From Cytobacillus luteolus (lineage in GTDB: Bacteria > Bacillota > Bacilli > Bacillales > Bacillaceae_L), in assembly GCF_017873715.1 (NCBI RefSeq), contig NZ_JAGGKM010000003.1:186001-250000 (forward strand): a DNA stretch of 64,000 bases. Reading direction: 5' to 3'. Of the stretch, positions 1 to 8,778 are shown one piece after another (the stretch's first letter is position 1; each line of letters begins with the position of its first letter). The notes beneath the pieces are model-generated. The model had not been told where the DNA came from. It worked only from the letters and a program-made list of their open reading frames with translations, and made no database searches. Made by a program: the position numbers and the translations under genes.

Positions 1-420
<420 letters not shown>

Positions 421-424
421 ATGA

Positions 425-454
425 TAGGACCGTTCTATTTGGACGGTTCTTTTT
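425..454 (+). terminator. Rho-independent terminator after aroA
   Basis: A 10-bp stem (AGGACCGTTC with GGACGGTTCT, two G-T wobbles) and a 5-nt loop are followed by a T-run, immediately after the aroA stop codon. Confidence 0.8.
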
Positions 455-501
455 GATTAGCTTTCTACATACTTAAAAGGTTGTAACTAAAATTAAAACA
501 A

Positions 502-645
502 GAGTGGATTGGAGCGGAAGGCACTTGACTCCTGCGGGAGATAGAGGAAAGGTCGAGACCCCACAGGCAAAGCCGAGGAGGCTCGACTTCCTCCCCGCGG
601 AAAGCAAGTGCCTGCAGCGCAAAGGAACGGTCAAGATTCAAATTG
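502..645. repeat. Palindromic interspersed repeat, copy 1
   Basis: This is a roughly 140-bp non-coding element found in three full copies in the window (here, 16027-16172, 32641-32770) plus a deleted remnant at 53497-53531. It has outer arms GGCACTTG (520-527) and CAAGTGCC (605-612) and a long inner stem, GAGGAAAGGTCGAG (544-557) with CTCGACTTCCTC (582-593). It is much more GC-rich than its surroundings. Short open frames across it are fortuitous. Similar palindromic elements are, from memory, common between genes in Bacillaceae genomes; I assign no name. Confidence 0.85.
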
Positions 646-773
646 AATAACAATTACTTTTCTTAAAAGATTTACCCTTTCTCATGATTCTACTCATAGA
701 ACCTATTTCTCTGTCATAGCTTGTCTTAAGGAGTTTATTTGACCTTACTAAGAGCGACAAAGGGGGAGGAACT

Positions 774-1685
774 ATGGCATATATAATTGACCGGGCAAAT
801 GTACTGAAAGAGAACGGGATCATGAAATGTTCAATACTTGTTAAGCAGAATCGCATAGACTACATACAATCGAATTTGGATCGATTAACCTATACTAAGA
901 TGGATGCAACTAACTATATAATGACACCTGGACATGTAATGATTGATTATTCCCTTTGTGAAGCCAACAAGCCTTTTACACAATTTAAACAAGAAATGAC
1001 AAATCAATATTTATCAAAAGGTTGTACGACGCTTTTAACAGTCTGCGATGTTAAACATGAGCGTGACCTCTCGAAGAACCTGGAAGCGGCGAAACATCGT
1101 CTATTAAACAGTCCCATTGATTATTATATGGGAATAAAAATTCCTCTTAAAATTATGACCCCAACATTAATTAGAACCTGTAAAAGAAAAGGTATTTCAC
1201 TAGTCGTTGTAGAAATAGAAGATGAAGATCTTTATCAAATTCCGTGGGGTTGGATAAGAGATGCTCTCTATTCTTATGCCGTTCCAATTGTCCCGAAATG
1301 GATTCAAACTGAAAAATCCACTTTCAGGAGAGATCGCCACATAAAAGAATGGAAAGAAGTCACAGAAGACAATAATATTCCAACTATACTGACCATTCCA
1401 GAAGATAATCAGCCTTTATCGTTGAATGCTTTAAGAAAAATAGGTATTTACCCAGATAAAGGTGATATAAGAATAGGCGGGGAACTTGACTATAATTTTT
1501 ACAACATAGAGCAGCTAGGCTCATCAGTTGATGAAATGCCCCTACTAGATTATCATAATCTTAACCCTATTATTACAATGCACAAAGGTGAATTTTTAAA
1601 GGTCGATAATCGTCTAATATATAGACCAGGCTTTGGGAATGGATGTAAAGTAAAATTACCTGGATATTTTGCATCTTCCTTTTAA
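774..1685 (+). CDS. Amidohydrolase-like protein without metal ligands (probable pseudoenzyme)
   Basis: I do not recognise this 303-residue protein as a named family, but its layout follows metal-dependent amidohydrolases (dihydroorotase/imidazolonepropionase type). The N-terminus resembles the small beta domain (IIDRANVLKENG, then SILVKQNRIDYI). Next comes MTPGHVMIDYSLC where active members have PG-x-ID-x-H-x-H, then KGCTTLL like the usual G-x-TT strand. Near the C-terminus ALRKIGIYPDKGDIRIGG resembles the returning domain. Both metal-binding histidines of the HxH motif are replaced (Tyr, Leu/Cys), so hydrolase activity is unlikely. A good ribosome site (GGGGGAGGA) precedes ATG 774. It lies between aroA and ypiA, 22 bp before ypiA, so it is probably cotranscribed with ypiA. 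Function unknown. Confidence 0.6.
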   Translation: MAYIIDRANVLKENGIMKCSILVKQNRIDYIQSNLDRLTYTKMDATNYIMTPGHVMIDYSLCEANKPFTQFKQEMTNQYLSKGCTTLLTVCDVKHERDLSKNLEAAKHRLLNSPIDYYMGIKIPLKIMTPTLIRTCKRKGISLVVVEIEDEDLYQIPWGWIRDALYSYAVPIVPKWIQTEKSTFRRDRHIKEWKEVTEDNNIPTILTIPEDNQPLSLNALRKIGIYPDKGDIRIGGELDYNFYNIEQLGSSVDEMPLLDYHNLNPIITMHKGEFLKVDNRLIYRPGFGNGCKVKLPGYFASSF

Positions 1686-1706
1686 GCAACTAAAGGAGAC
1701 TAGTAA

Positions 1707-2960
1707 ATGAATAACTTAGATGTAGCAATTGATTTAGTAGATAACGGTGAAATTGAAAAAGGACTTGAAAGCCTCGATGAAATTCTAAAAAGTTGTGATG
1801 ATCAGGAAAAATATATAATTGCAGAACATTTCTATAGATGGGGTTTTCTAGAGAGAGCAAAAAAAATAGTTGAAATTCTTCACGAATTTTACCCAGATGA
1901 GAGTGAGTTAACCCTACTTTTAGCTGATATCTTAATTGATCTGGACGAGGAAGAAGATGCAATTGAAGCATTAAACTTAATATCTGAAGATGATCCTTCT
2001 TACGTCCAAGCATTGTTGCTTCTAGGGGATCTTTATCAAATGCAAGGTTTATTCGAAGTTTGTGAACAAAAGCTTCTGCTTGCTAAGAATAAGCTTCCCA
2101 ATGAGCCAATCATTGACTTTGCATTGGCAGAGTTTTATTTAAGTCAAGGAGATTATAAGAAGAGTGTTACCCTTTATAAAGAGGTAGTTAAAGAGCAGGA
2201 GATTATTGGAGGTATAAATGTTAACAGCCGAATTGCTGAAAGCTTGAGTGCTGCTGGAGAGTTTGAAGAAGCTCTACCATTTTACCGCCTAGCAGTAATT
2301 GATAAACCTGACATTGACACATTGTTTCGCTATGGTTTCACTGCCTATCAGGCAGCACAATATAAGACTGCAATCGAGGCTTTCCTTCAACTTAAGGAAA
2401 TGGACGCAGAATATACATCTCTGTACCTATATTTAAGTAAAGCCTATGAACATGAAGGGATGCTTGAAGAAAGTTATAGAATAACAATGGACGGTTTAAA
2501 GATGGATGACTTTAATAAGGAACTCCATCTATATGCTGCTAAAATATCCATGAAGACTAGTAAATCAGAAGAAGTAGAAAAACATTTGAGGGAAGCAATT
2601 GCATTAGACCCTGGATATTTTGAAGCAATTCATATGTTAACAAAGTTCTTATTTAAAGAAGAGCGATACGAAGAGGTAGTCGAATGTATTGAGCAGGTTT
2701 CATCCTACGGAGAGTATGATCCTCAGTTTGATTGGGATTTGGGTCATGCAAAAAACAAATTAGAACAATTTTCTGACGCATTAAATCATTATCGTCATGC
2801 ATATACTTCTTTTAAGGATGATGTAGAGTTTCTTGAGGAGTATGGTTACTTTCTACTTGAAGAAGGAAAACATGAGGATTCTATCCAATTATTTAAGCGT
2901 TTGATGGTGCTCGACCCTACAAGGGTAGATATTGAGGAAATGTTACTTGGTTTAGAATGA
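1707..2960 (+). CDS. ypiA: TPR-repeat protein YpiA
   Basis: This is a 417-residue cytoplasmic protein made almost entirely of tetratricopeptide repeats, seen as recurring helix pairs such as ALLLLGDLYQMQGLFEVCEQ, FYLSQGDYKKSVTLYKEVV and HAKNKLEQFSDALNHYRHAY. It is very acidic. Length and position between aroA and ypiB match B. subtilis YpiA (about 420 residues). TPR proteins act as interaction scaffolds; no enzymatic motif is present and the partner is unknown. The start is ATG 1707 with ribosome site AAAGGAG. It sits 22 bp after the preceding gene and 64 bp before ypiB. Confidence 0.9.
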   Translation: MNNLDVAIDLVDNGEIEKGLESLDEILKSCDDQEKYIIAEHFYRWGFLERAKKIVEILHEFYPDESELTLLLADILIDLDEEEDAIEALNLISEDDPSYVQALLLLGDLYQMQGLFEVCEQKLLLAKNKLPNEPIIDFALAEFYLSQGDYKKSVTLYKEVVKEQEIIGGINVNSRIAESLSAAGEFEEALPFYRLAVIDKPDIDTLFRYGFTAYQAAQYKTAIEAFLQLKEMDAEYTSLYLYLSKAYEHEGMLEESYRITMDGLKMDDFNKELHLYAAKISMKTSKSEEVEKHLREAIALDPGYFEAIHMLTKFLFKEERYEEVVECIEQVSSYGEYDPQFDWDLGHAKNKLEQFSDALNHYRHAYTSFKDDVEFLEEYGYFLLEEGKHEDSIQLFKRLMVLDPTRVDIEEMLLGLE

Positions 2961-3024
2961 AATAAGAACGGAATAGCTTTGAGGAGTAGTAAAAATTAGA
3001 ATCACAGAGGAGGGAAGCATAGCG

Positions 3025-3567
3025 ATGACTACCCCTGTATCTGTCAACGAGAAGAAAGATTTTATTCGCTGGTTTCTGAATAACTATCAATTAAAAAGAA
3101 GAGAATGTGTTTGGATTTTAAACTATTTAATGAGTCATGATCAGTTAATGAAAAATGTGCATTTTGTTGAACAGGCACAATATTGTCCTAGAGGGATCAT
3201 CATGTCCACACATTGTGTGGATGATGTGCCATTCCGATTCTACAAGGAAAATGTGATGACCACTGACGCAGAGAAATCGTTTCATGATATCCGTCTGAAT
3301 CGTGATGAAGAAATCTACATCCAATTAAATTTTCGTTCTTCCTTTCATTCGCCGCAATATGTAGCGGTGCTAGAAGAAAACCCATACATGCCAAAACATC
3401 TACAAGTCAACGAAAAGGATGAAATGATTGCAGAAAGATTCCTTGAATTATCTATACAAACATTTCAGAAACAAAAGTTACTAAAGCTTATTGATGAAGC
3501 ATTAGATAAGCAAAATATTGACGAATTTAACAGGTTAACAGACCAACTGAAAAAATACACAACATGA
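3025..3567 (+). CDS. ypiB: UPF0302 protein YpiB with IDEAL domain
   Basis: This 180-residue protein matches YpiB (UPF0302 N-terminal domain). The last 35 residues hold an IDEAL domain, [17 protein letters not shown], a short helical motif named for that sequence and found in several Bacillus proteins. The role is unknown; the ypiA-ypiB-ypiF order next to qcrABC is conserved in Bacillus. The start ATG 3025 follows GGAGGG about 10 nt upstream. A strong terminator follows the stop codon. Confidence 0.9.
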   Translation: MTTPVSVNEKKDFIRWFLNNYQLKRRECVWILNYLMSHDQLMKNVHFVEQAQYCPRGIIMSTHCVDDVPFRFYKENVMTTDAEKSFHDIRLNRDEEIYIQLNFRSSFHSPQYVAVLEENPYMPKHLQVNEKDEMIAERFLELSIQTFQKQKLLKLIDEALDKQNIDEFNRLTDQLKKYTT

Positions 3568-3571
3568 TATC

Positions 3572-3616
3572 AAAAAAAGTCAACCACTAACCTTCTCCTT
3601 GGTGGTTGACTTTTTT
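3572..3616 (+). terminator. Terminator after ypiB
   Basis: The stem AGTCAACCAC with GGTGGTTGACT has a loop of about 14 nt and T6. It separates ypiAB from ypiF-qcr. Confidence 0.85.
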
Positions 3617-3678
3617 GCTGTAATTGAACGAATATGGTATCTTTTTAATGGAATTATCAACAGAAAGAGGCGAGATGA

Positions 3679-4149
3679 ATGAAGTGGGTTACGAGAGATA
3701 TTGATTTATATTTGCAAGCCAAGGAGTATGTAGATACTGCAATTATACCCTTAATTCCTGTAACTTGGGAAAATGATGTGAAGACAACAGTTGCAATGGG
3801 GGAGTTTATTACGATCCTCACAAACGAGATGGAACGACAATTTAAAGGAAGAATTATTCTTTTTCCCCCTTTTACATATACCGCCCGTGAAAGTGTTGAG
3901 TCTCGAATTGAGAGGTTAACTACTTGGACTTCAGAGTTATCAGAAAGAGGAATGAAATACTTCTTTTTTGTCTCGTCCGATAGTATATGGAAACAACACG
4001 AGGAACAATTGGAAACGGGTTCTTTAATCTGGTTACCTAGCCTACCACTTGAATATGTAGAGGAGAAATATAAACAAGCTATGCTTCAAGACCAGATGAA
4101 ACAATTGATTACTATATTTATGTCAATCTGGCAAAAAAGCAATGACTAA
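3679..4149 (+). CDS. ypiF: DUF2487 family protein YpiF
   Basis: This 156-residue protein corresponds in position and length to B. subtilis YpiF (DUF2487). It begins MKWVTRDIDLYLQAKEYVDTA and carries a segment PLIPVTWENDV followed by FPPFTYT, typical of the family. No catalytic motif or membrane segment is evident. It lies directly upstream of qcrABC in Bacillus, but here a separate promoter at 4241-4269 probably drives qcr. The start is ATG 3679, with an AGAGGCGAG ribosome site. Function unknown. Confidence 0.85.
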   Translation: MKWVTRDIDLYLQAKEYVDTAIIPLIPVTWENDVKTTVAMGEFITILTNEMERQFKGRIILFPPFTYTARESVESRIERLTTWTSELSERGMKYFFFVSSDSIWKQHEEQLETGSLIWLPSLPLEYVEEKYKQAMLQDQMKQLITIFMSIWQKSND

Positions 4150-4240
4150 ATAAAATGTGTTAGTGATTTAGATAGAATAAATAATTATTTTTTTAATCCT
4201 TATAGACACATAGTTGCCATGTTTTACGAGAATGATAATA

Positions 4241-4269
4241 TTGACCTTAATTAAATATTGATATATCAT
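4241..4269 (+). promoter_or_regulatory. SigA-type promoter for qcrABC
   Basis: TTGACC (4241-4246), a 17-bp spacer and TATCAT (4264-4269) each match the consensus hexamers at five of six positions. The site lies about 70 bp before the qcrA start codon, after the ypiF stop. Confidence 0.65.
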
Positions 4270-4341
4270 GAGTATGTCCTAGTTTTATATGTGTTAATTA
4301 ATGTCCGGATGGACTTAGCTTTGTATAGAGGGGGGAAAATT

Positions 4342-4851
4342 ATGAGCGAGAAAAAACACCGTGTATCAAGACGTCAATTCCTTAACTATACCCTTACTGG
4401 TGTAGGTGGATTTATGGCTGCTGGAATGCTTATGCCGATGGTTCGTTTTGCAGTTGATCCAGTATTAAAGCCTTCTGCTGAGCAGGATTTAGTACAAGTT
4501 GTAAGTGTTGATGAAATCACAAGTGAACCACAACGCTTTGACTTCAAAATTGATCAAATTGATGCTTGGTATGAATCAGTAGAACCTAGATCAGCATGGG
4601 TGTACAAAGATGAAAGTGGTAAAATAATTGCACTTTCACCTGTCTGTAAACACTTAGGTTGTGTTGTTGACTGGAATACAGATCCAGCAAACGAAAATAT
4701 GTTCTTCTGTCCGTGTCACTATGGTCTATATGAAAAAGATGGAACGAATGTACCAGGAACACCACCTATTGCTCCTTTAGACGTGTTTATACACGAAGTA
4801 AAGGATGGCTATTTATATTTAGGAAAAGCGAAACCACGAGGAGGGGCGTAA
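4342..4851 (+). CDS. qcrA: Menaquinol:cytochrome c reductase Rieske iron-sulfur subunit
   Basis: This is the Rieske [2Fe-2S] subunit of the b6c-type complex, which passes electrons from menaquinol to the c-type heme. The N-terminus carries a twin-arginine motif, SRRQFLNY, then a single hydrophobic anchor (GVGGFMAAGMLMPMV), consistent with Tat-dependent membrane insertion. Cluster ligands are visible as CKHLGC and CPCHYG. The start chosen is ATG 4342, because GAGGGGGG lies just upstream and it yields a 169-residue protein of normal size; an in-frame ATG-like extension to 4258 has no ribosome site. The qcrB gene follows after 3 bp. Confidence 0.95.
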   Translation: MSEKKHRVSRRQFLNYTLTGVGGFMAAGMLMPMVRFAVDPVLKPSAEQDLVQVVSVDEITSEPQRFDFKIDQIDAWYESVEPRSAWVYKDESGKIIALSPVCKHLGCVVDWNTDPANENMFFCPCHYGLYEKDGTNVPGTPPIAPLDVFIHEVKDGYLYLGKAKPRGGA

Positions 4852-4854
4852 TCG

Positions 4855-5529
4855 ATGCTTAATAAGATTTATGACTGGGTTGATGAGCGTTTAGATATTA
4901 CCCCTATGTGGCGTGATATTGCTGATCATGAAGTTCCAGAACACGTTAACCCTGCACATCATTTCTCAGCGTTCGTATATTGTTTTGGCGGATTAACATT
5001 CTTTGTTACCGTTATTCAAATTTTATCTGGAATGTTCCTAACAATGTATTATGTTCCAGATATTAAGAATGCTTGGGAATCTGTATACTATCTACAAAAT
5101 GAAGTGGCGTTTGGTCAAATTGTCCGCGGAATGCATCACTGGGGAGCTAGCTTGGTAATCGTAATGATGTTCCTACATACTCTTCGTGTTTTCTTCCAAG
5201 GTGCTTACAAAAAGCCACGTGAATTAAACTGGGTAGTTGGGGTATTAATTTTCTTTGTTATGTTAGGATTAGGATTTACAGGTTATCTATTACCTTGGGA
5301 TATGAAAGCTTTATTCGCAACAAAAGTAGGATTACAGATTGCTGAAGCTACTCCATTAATAGGTACACAAATTAAAACATTACTTGCTGGACATCCTGAG
5401 ATTGTTGGTGCTCAAACACTGACGAGATTCTTTGCGATTCATGTATTCTTCTTACCTGCGGCCTTATTTGGTTTAATGGCGGCTCACTTTGTCATGATTC
5501 GTAAACAAGGTATCTCTGGCCCACTATAA
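4855..5529 (+). CDS. qcrB: Menaquinol:cytochrome c reductase cytochrome b subunit
   Basis: This is the cytochrome b6-type subunit (224 residues, four predicted membrane helices) holding the two b hemes and the quinone sites. Heme-binding His pairs are seen in RGMHHWGASLV and in the fourth helix region AIHVFFLPAALF; GFTGYLLPWD is a family signature. As in other Firmicutes, the b subunit is the short b6 form and the remaining helices are fused to the cytochrome c domain of QcrC. The gene lies 3 bp after qcrA and 60 bp before qcrC. Confidence 0.95.
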   Translation: MLNKIYDWVDERLDITPMWRDIADHEVPEHVNPAHHFSAFVYCFGGLTFFVTVIQILSGMFLTMYYVPDIKNAWESVYYLQNEVAFGQIVRGMHHWGASLVIVMMFLHTLRVFFQGAYKKPRELNWVVGVLIFFVMLGLGFTGYLLPWDMKALFATKVGLQIAEATPLIGTQIKTLLAGHPEIVGAQTLTRFFAIHVFFLPAALFGLMAAHFVMIRKQGISGPL

Positions 5530-5589
5530 GATTAATTAAACTAAAAGATAAATAAACTGATAAACCTTTGAAAAGGAGGGAGACCGAAT

Positions 5590-6372
5590 ATGCATCGTGG
5601 AAAAGGTATGAAATTTGTTGGGGATTCGCGTGTTCCTGCAACTCGTAAGCCTAACATTCCAAAAGATTATTCAGAGTATCCTGGGAAGACAGAAGCGTTC
5701 TGGCCTAACTTCTTACTAAAGGAATGGATGGTAGGTGCAGTTTTCTTAATTGGGTTCTTATGTTTAACAGTAGCCCATCCATCTCCGTTAGAGCGTGTAG
5801 CTGATCCTACAGATACAGCTTATATACCGCTACCTGACTGGTATTTCTTGTTCTTATACCAATTACTTAAATACACTTATGCTGCTGGTCCTTATACAGT
5901 TGTAGGTGCACTTGTAATGCCTGGTTTAGCATTTGGTGCGCTACTATTAGCACCATTTCTTGACCGTAGCCCTGAGCGTAGGCCTTCAAAGAGACCAATT
6001 GCAACAGGTTTAATGCTACTAGGAGTTGCTGCAACAATCTTTTTAACTTGGGAATCTGTTGCACAGCATGACTGGGAAGCAGCTGCTGAACAAGGAAAAC
6101 TTGTTGAAGAAGTAGAATTTGATGCAGAAGCAGAAGGCTACAAAGTTCTTCAAGCAAATACTTGTTTAACCTGTCATGGTGAAAACCTAACAGGTAATGG
6201 AGCGCTTGCTCCACCTCTAGTTAACTTACAGTTAACTAAAGAGGAAATCATGAACATTGCTGTGAATGGTACAGAAAGCGGAAAAATGCCTGCTGGTCTA
6301 TATACTGGAACTGATGAGGAGCTTGAAAAGCTTGCAGACTTCCTAGTAGAATTAGGTTCAGGTGCTGAATAA
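5590..6372 (+). CDS. qcrC: Menaquinol:cytochrome c reductase subunit IV/cytochrome c fusion
   Basis: This 260-residue protein fuses a subunit IV-like part (three membrane helices; PDWYFLFLYQLLKY is the conserved segment) to a C-terminal cytochrome c domain with heme site CLTCH and a later Met (KMPAG) as likely axial ligand. This fusion is the Firmicute b6c arrangement. The start ATG 5590 has an AAAAGGAGGGAG ribosome site. It ends the qcr operon at a strong terminator. Electrons from this domain are likely passed on to cytochrome c and then to an oxidase such as the ba3 enzyme encoded at 57.5-59.9 kb (inference). Confidence 0.95.
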   Translation: MHRGKGMKFVGDSRVPATRKPNIPKDYSEYPGKTEAFWPNFLLKEWMVGAVFLIGFLCLTVAHPSPLERVADPTDTAYIPLPDWYFLFLYQLLKYTYAAGPYTVVGALVMPGLAFGALLLAPFLDRSPERRPSKRPIATGLMLLGVAATIFLTWESVAQHDWEAAAEQGKLVEEVEFDAEAEGYKVLQANTCLTCHGENLTGNGALAPPLVNLQLTKEEIMNIAVNGTESGKMPAGLYTGTDEELEKLADFLVELGSGAE

Positions 6373-6382
6373 TACAAGATAA

Positions 6383-6414
6383 AGAAGCTGACAATTGTCA
6401 GCTTTTTTATTTTG
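6383..6414 (+). terminator. Terminator of the qcr operon
   Basis: The perfect stem AAGCTGAC with GTCAGCTT, loop AATT, is followed by a T-rich tract. Confidence 0.9.
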
Positions 6415-6495
6415 TTCAATGTTCTACATTCTTGACATCCGGGGGAAGTTTTAGTAAACCTTAAATAGTTACTAGATGAAGATTGGAGACTCTTT

Positions 6496-7101
6496 ATGAA
6501 ATCAATAATCTATTTGTTAGGTCAAAGATGGGTATTGTTAACACTTCTTATTATTAATATCGCTGGTACTATTTATGGCTATATTTGGTATGAAAGTCAA
6601 TTAGCAATTACTCCTTCAAAATTTTTAGTGTTTGTACCAGATAGTCCAACTGCAAGTTTGTTTTTTGTCTTTGTATTAATTGCCTTTTTATTAAAGAAAA
6701 ATTGGCCTTTAATTGAAGCCCTGGCTATTATTACCTTGTTTAAATATGGTATTTGGGCCGTTGTTATGAATTTGCTGGTGTTGGCAGTTTCTGGTGAACT
6801 AGGAATTGCTGGTTATATGTTAGTATTCTCTCATTTTGGAATGGCAGTTCAGGGCTTGTTATATGCACCATATTATCGGATTAAGCCAATCCATCTTATA
6901 ATAGCTGCTGTTTGGACATTACATAATGATGTGATTGATTATGTGTTTTTTATGATGCCACAGTATAGAGTGTTAAACGACTTCATGCCGCAAATTGGCT
7001 ATTTTACATTTTGGCTAAGTATTACTGCACTATTTCTTACTTATTTCTTTTGCATCCGTAAGAATAGATTACAATTGAATTTGCCGCATAATTTTAAGTG
7101 A
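6496..7101 (+). CDS. ypjA: DUF1405 membrane protein YpjA
   Basis: This 201-residue integral membrane protein has about six hydrophobic segments and matches YpjA (DUF1405), which lies after qcrC in Bacillus. It begins MKSIIYLLGQRWVLLTLL and contains the aromatic-rich loop KYGIWAVVMN and ALHND-like LHNDVIDYVFFMMP seen in the family. The function is unknown. ATG 6496 is preceded by TTGGAGA. Confidence 0.85.
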   Translation: MKSIIYLLGQRWVLLTLLIINIAGTIYGYIWYESQLAITPSKFLVFVPDSPTASLFFVFVLIAFLLKKNWPLIEALAIITLFKYGIWAVVMNLLVLAVSGELGIAGYMLVFSHFGMAVQGLLYAPYYRIKPIHLIIAAVWTLHNDVIDYVFFMMPQYRVLNDFMPQIGYFTFWLSITALFLTYFFCIRKNRLQLNLPHNFK

Positions 7102-7137
7102 TTATTTAATTTTTTGGTCTACTCTTGTCCACCTTCT

Positions 7138-7145
7138 CATACATT
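7138..7145 (+). promoter_or_regulatory. Possible SigE -10 element upstream of ypjB
   Basis: CATACATT fits the SigE -10 consensus and lies 28 bp before the ypjB start. The region where the -35 element should be (GGTCTAC) is a poor match, so this is tentative. The sporulation role of ypjB is the main support. Confidence 0.35.
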
Positions 7146-7172
7146 TTATTAGAAGTTTGAGGAGGGACAAGT

Positions 7173-7964
7173 ATGAAGTTTAGAATCTTATCTGTACTTT
7201 TTATTTTTATTTTACTACTACCCAATTTGACTAATGCTGAATCCACAGATAACTGGGCGAAGTTAGATGAATTATCTGGGCAAGCTCTATTAATGGTAAA
7301 ACAAGAACGATATGAGGAAGCGAAGCAGCTATTACAACAGTTTTCAAATGACTTTTTACTCAATTTTCGAAATGGAACTTTTTCAATGGATGAATTACGA
7401 GTAATTACAGTCACTCATAATAGTGCATTAGAAGCTGTTACCTCCACTTCAAATAATTATGATGAAAGATTAACAAAAGTTACTCAATTTAGACTTGTAG
7501 TTGATGCGATAAGCTCTGAGCATCAACCTTTATGGACTGAGATGGAAGACTCGATTATGACTACTTTTAGCGTCATGAAACAGCATGTTCTTGAAGATGG
7601 GAACAGTCAGTCTTATCAGCATCAATTGAATATTTTCTTGAAAAAGTTTGATATAATACATCCAAGTATTCAAGTGGATTTACCTTCAAGCCAAATTCAG
7701 AAAATGGATTCTCATATTCATTTTTTAGATAGTTATCGAAACGAAGGATTAAAAAAATCGACTAGAATTCAACAAATGGAACAAATGGAACTGGATCTTA
7801 AGGAATTATTTGATAAGATGACAGAGGATGAAGCTGACCCTTCTCTAATTTGGGTTATGATTTCAACAGGAAGTGTAATCATTCTTACATTATCTTACGT
7901 AGGTTGGAGAAAATACAAAGGGGATAAGCAAAAAAAGCTACCAAAAAGGGACACTGAAGAGTAA
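7173..7964 (+). CDS. ypjB: Sporulation protein YpjB
   Basis: This 263-residue protein corresponds to YpjB (spore YpjB family). It has an N-terminal signal peptide (KFRILSVLFIFILLLPNLTNA), an extracytoplasmic helical domain, and near the C-terminus one membrane helix (LIWVMISTGSVIILTLSYVG) followed by a short basic tail, giving a bitopic topology. The family is linked to sporulation in Bacillus; its molecular role is not known. ATG 7173 has ribosome site GAGGAGGG. Confidence 0.85.
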   Translation: MKFRILSVLFIFILLLPNLTNAESTDNWAKLDELSGQALLMVKQERYEEAKQLLQQFSNDFLLNFRNGTFSMDELRVITVTHNSALEAVTSTSNNYDERLTKVTQFRLVVDAISSEHQPLWTEMEDSIMTTFSVMKQHVLEDGNSQSYQHQLNIFLKKFDIIHPSIQVDLPSSQIQKMDSHIHFLDSYRNEGLKKSTRIQQMEQMELDLKELFDKMTEDEADPSLIWVMISTGSVIILTLSYVGWRKYKGDKQKKLPKRDTEE

Positions 7965-8045
7965 TGTCTTTAAATTGACATTATTCTTTGTCTTTAATAA
8001 GATTAAATATAAATAAAGACAGTAAAAGAATAGGGGCTATGTAAA

Positions 8046-8720
8046 ATGTTCTTAATTTATTTTGCAATTATCATTATTGTACCTCTGTGGGCCCAGATGA
8101 AAGTTAAGAGTACATATAAGAAGTACTCACAGGTACCATCTTCTTCTGGAATGACAGGAGCTCAAGTAGCAAGAAAAATATTAGATGATAATGGTTTATA
8201 TAATGTAGCAGTTGAAGAAACACCAGGTTTTCTTTCTGACCATTATGACCCACGTAGTAAAGTAGTTCGTCTATCTTCGGGGAATTTTCATGGTGATTCG
8301 ATCGCAGGAGCGGCGGTTGCTGCTCACGAGGTAGGTCATGCAATGCAGGATCAAGAGGAATATGCTTTTTTACGATTTAGACATGCATTAGTTCCAGTAG
8401 CTAGCTTTGGTTCAAACATTTCGTGGATATTAATCATAGTTGGAATGTTGGCTGGGCTAGCCGATTTATTGTTATTTGGAATTATTTTTATGGCTGCCGC
8501 AGTCTTATTTCAAGTTGTAACACTTCCAGTAGAGTTCAATGCTTCTAGCCGTGCAATGGAGCAAATTGTTTCGGCAGGGGTTATTAGAAACGATGAAGAG
8601 CGTGAAACGAGAAAGGTGTTAAATGCTGCTGCGATGACCTATGTGGCCGCTGCTGCAGTAGCTGTTCTTGAGTTACTGAGACTAGTTTTACTTTATACTG
8701 GAATGACCCGAGAAGAATAA
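8046..8720 (+). CDS. yugP: YugP-like membrane zinc metallopeptidase
   Basis: This 224-residue protein belongs to the neutral zinc metallopeptidase family (YugP/DUF232). The active-site helix AAHEVGHAMQD carries the HExxH zinc motif, and SSRAMEQI downstream matches the conserved helix that completes the site. It has an N-terminal membrane anchor and two to three further helices, so it is a membrane protease with unknown substrates. Its position after ypjB differs from B. subtilis, where yugP is elsewhere. The start is ATG 8046 with an AGGGGC ribosome site. Confidence 0.85.
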   Translation: MFLIYFAIIIIVPLWAQMKVKSTYKKYSQVPSSSGMTGAQVARKILDDNGLYNVAVEETPGFLSDHYDPRSKVVRLSSGNFHGDSIAGAAVAAHEVGHAMQDQEEYAFLRFRHALVPVASFGSNISWILIIVGMLAGLADLLLFGIIFMAAAVLFQVVTLPVEFNASSRAMEQIVSAGVIRNDEERETRKVLNAAAMTYVAAAAVAVLELLRLVLLYTGMTREE

Positions 8721-8737
8721 GCCCAGGTTAATAAATA

Positions 8738-8778
8738 TTGAGGGTATCCCATAGTAATTAGTGGGATACCCTCTTTTT
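8738..8778. terminator. Bidirectional terminator between yugP and ypjC
   Basis: The 12-bp perfect stem GAGGGTATCCCA with TGGGATACCCTC is followed by T5 on the plus strand. It serves the convergent ends of the two genes. Confidence 0.85.

Noticed and set aside
5867-6214. Minus-strand frame of 115 codons inside qcrC
   Set aside because: It is antisense to a strongly conserved gene, with biased Leu/Gln composition typical of a shadow frame.
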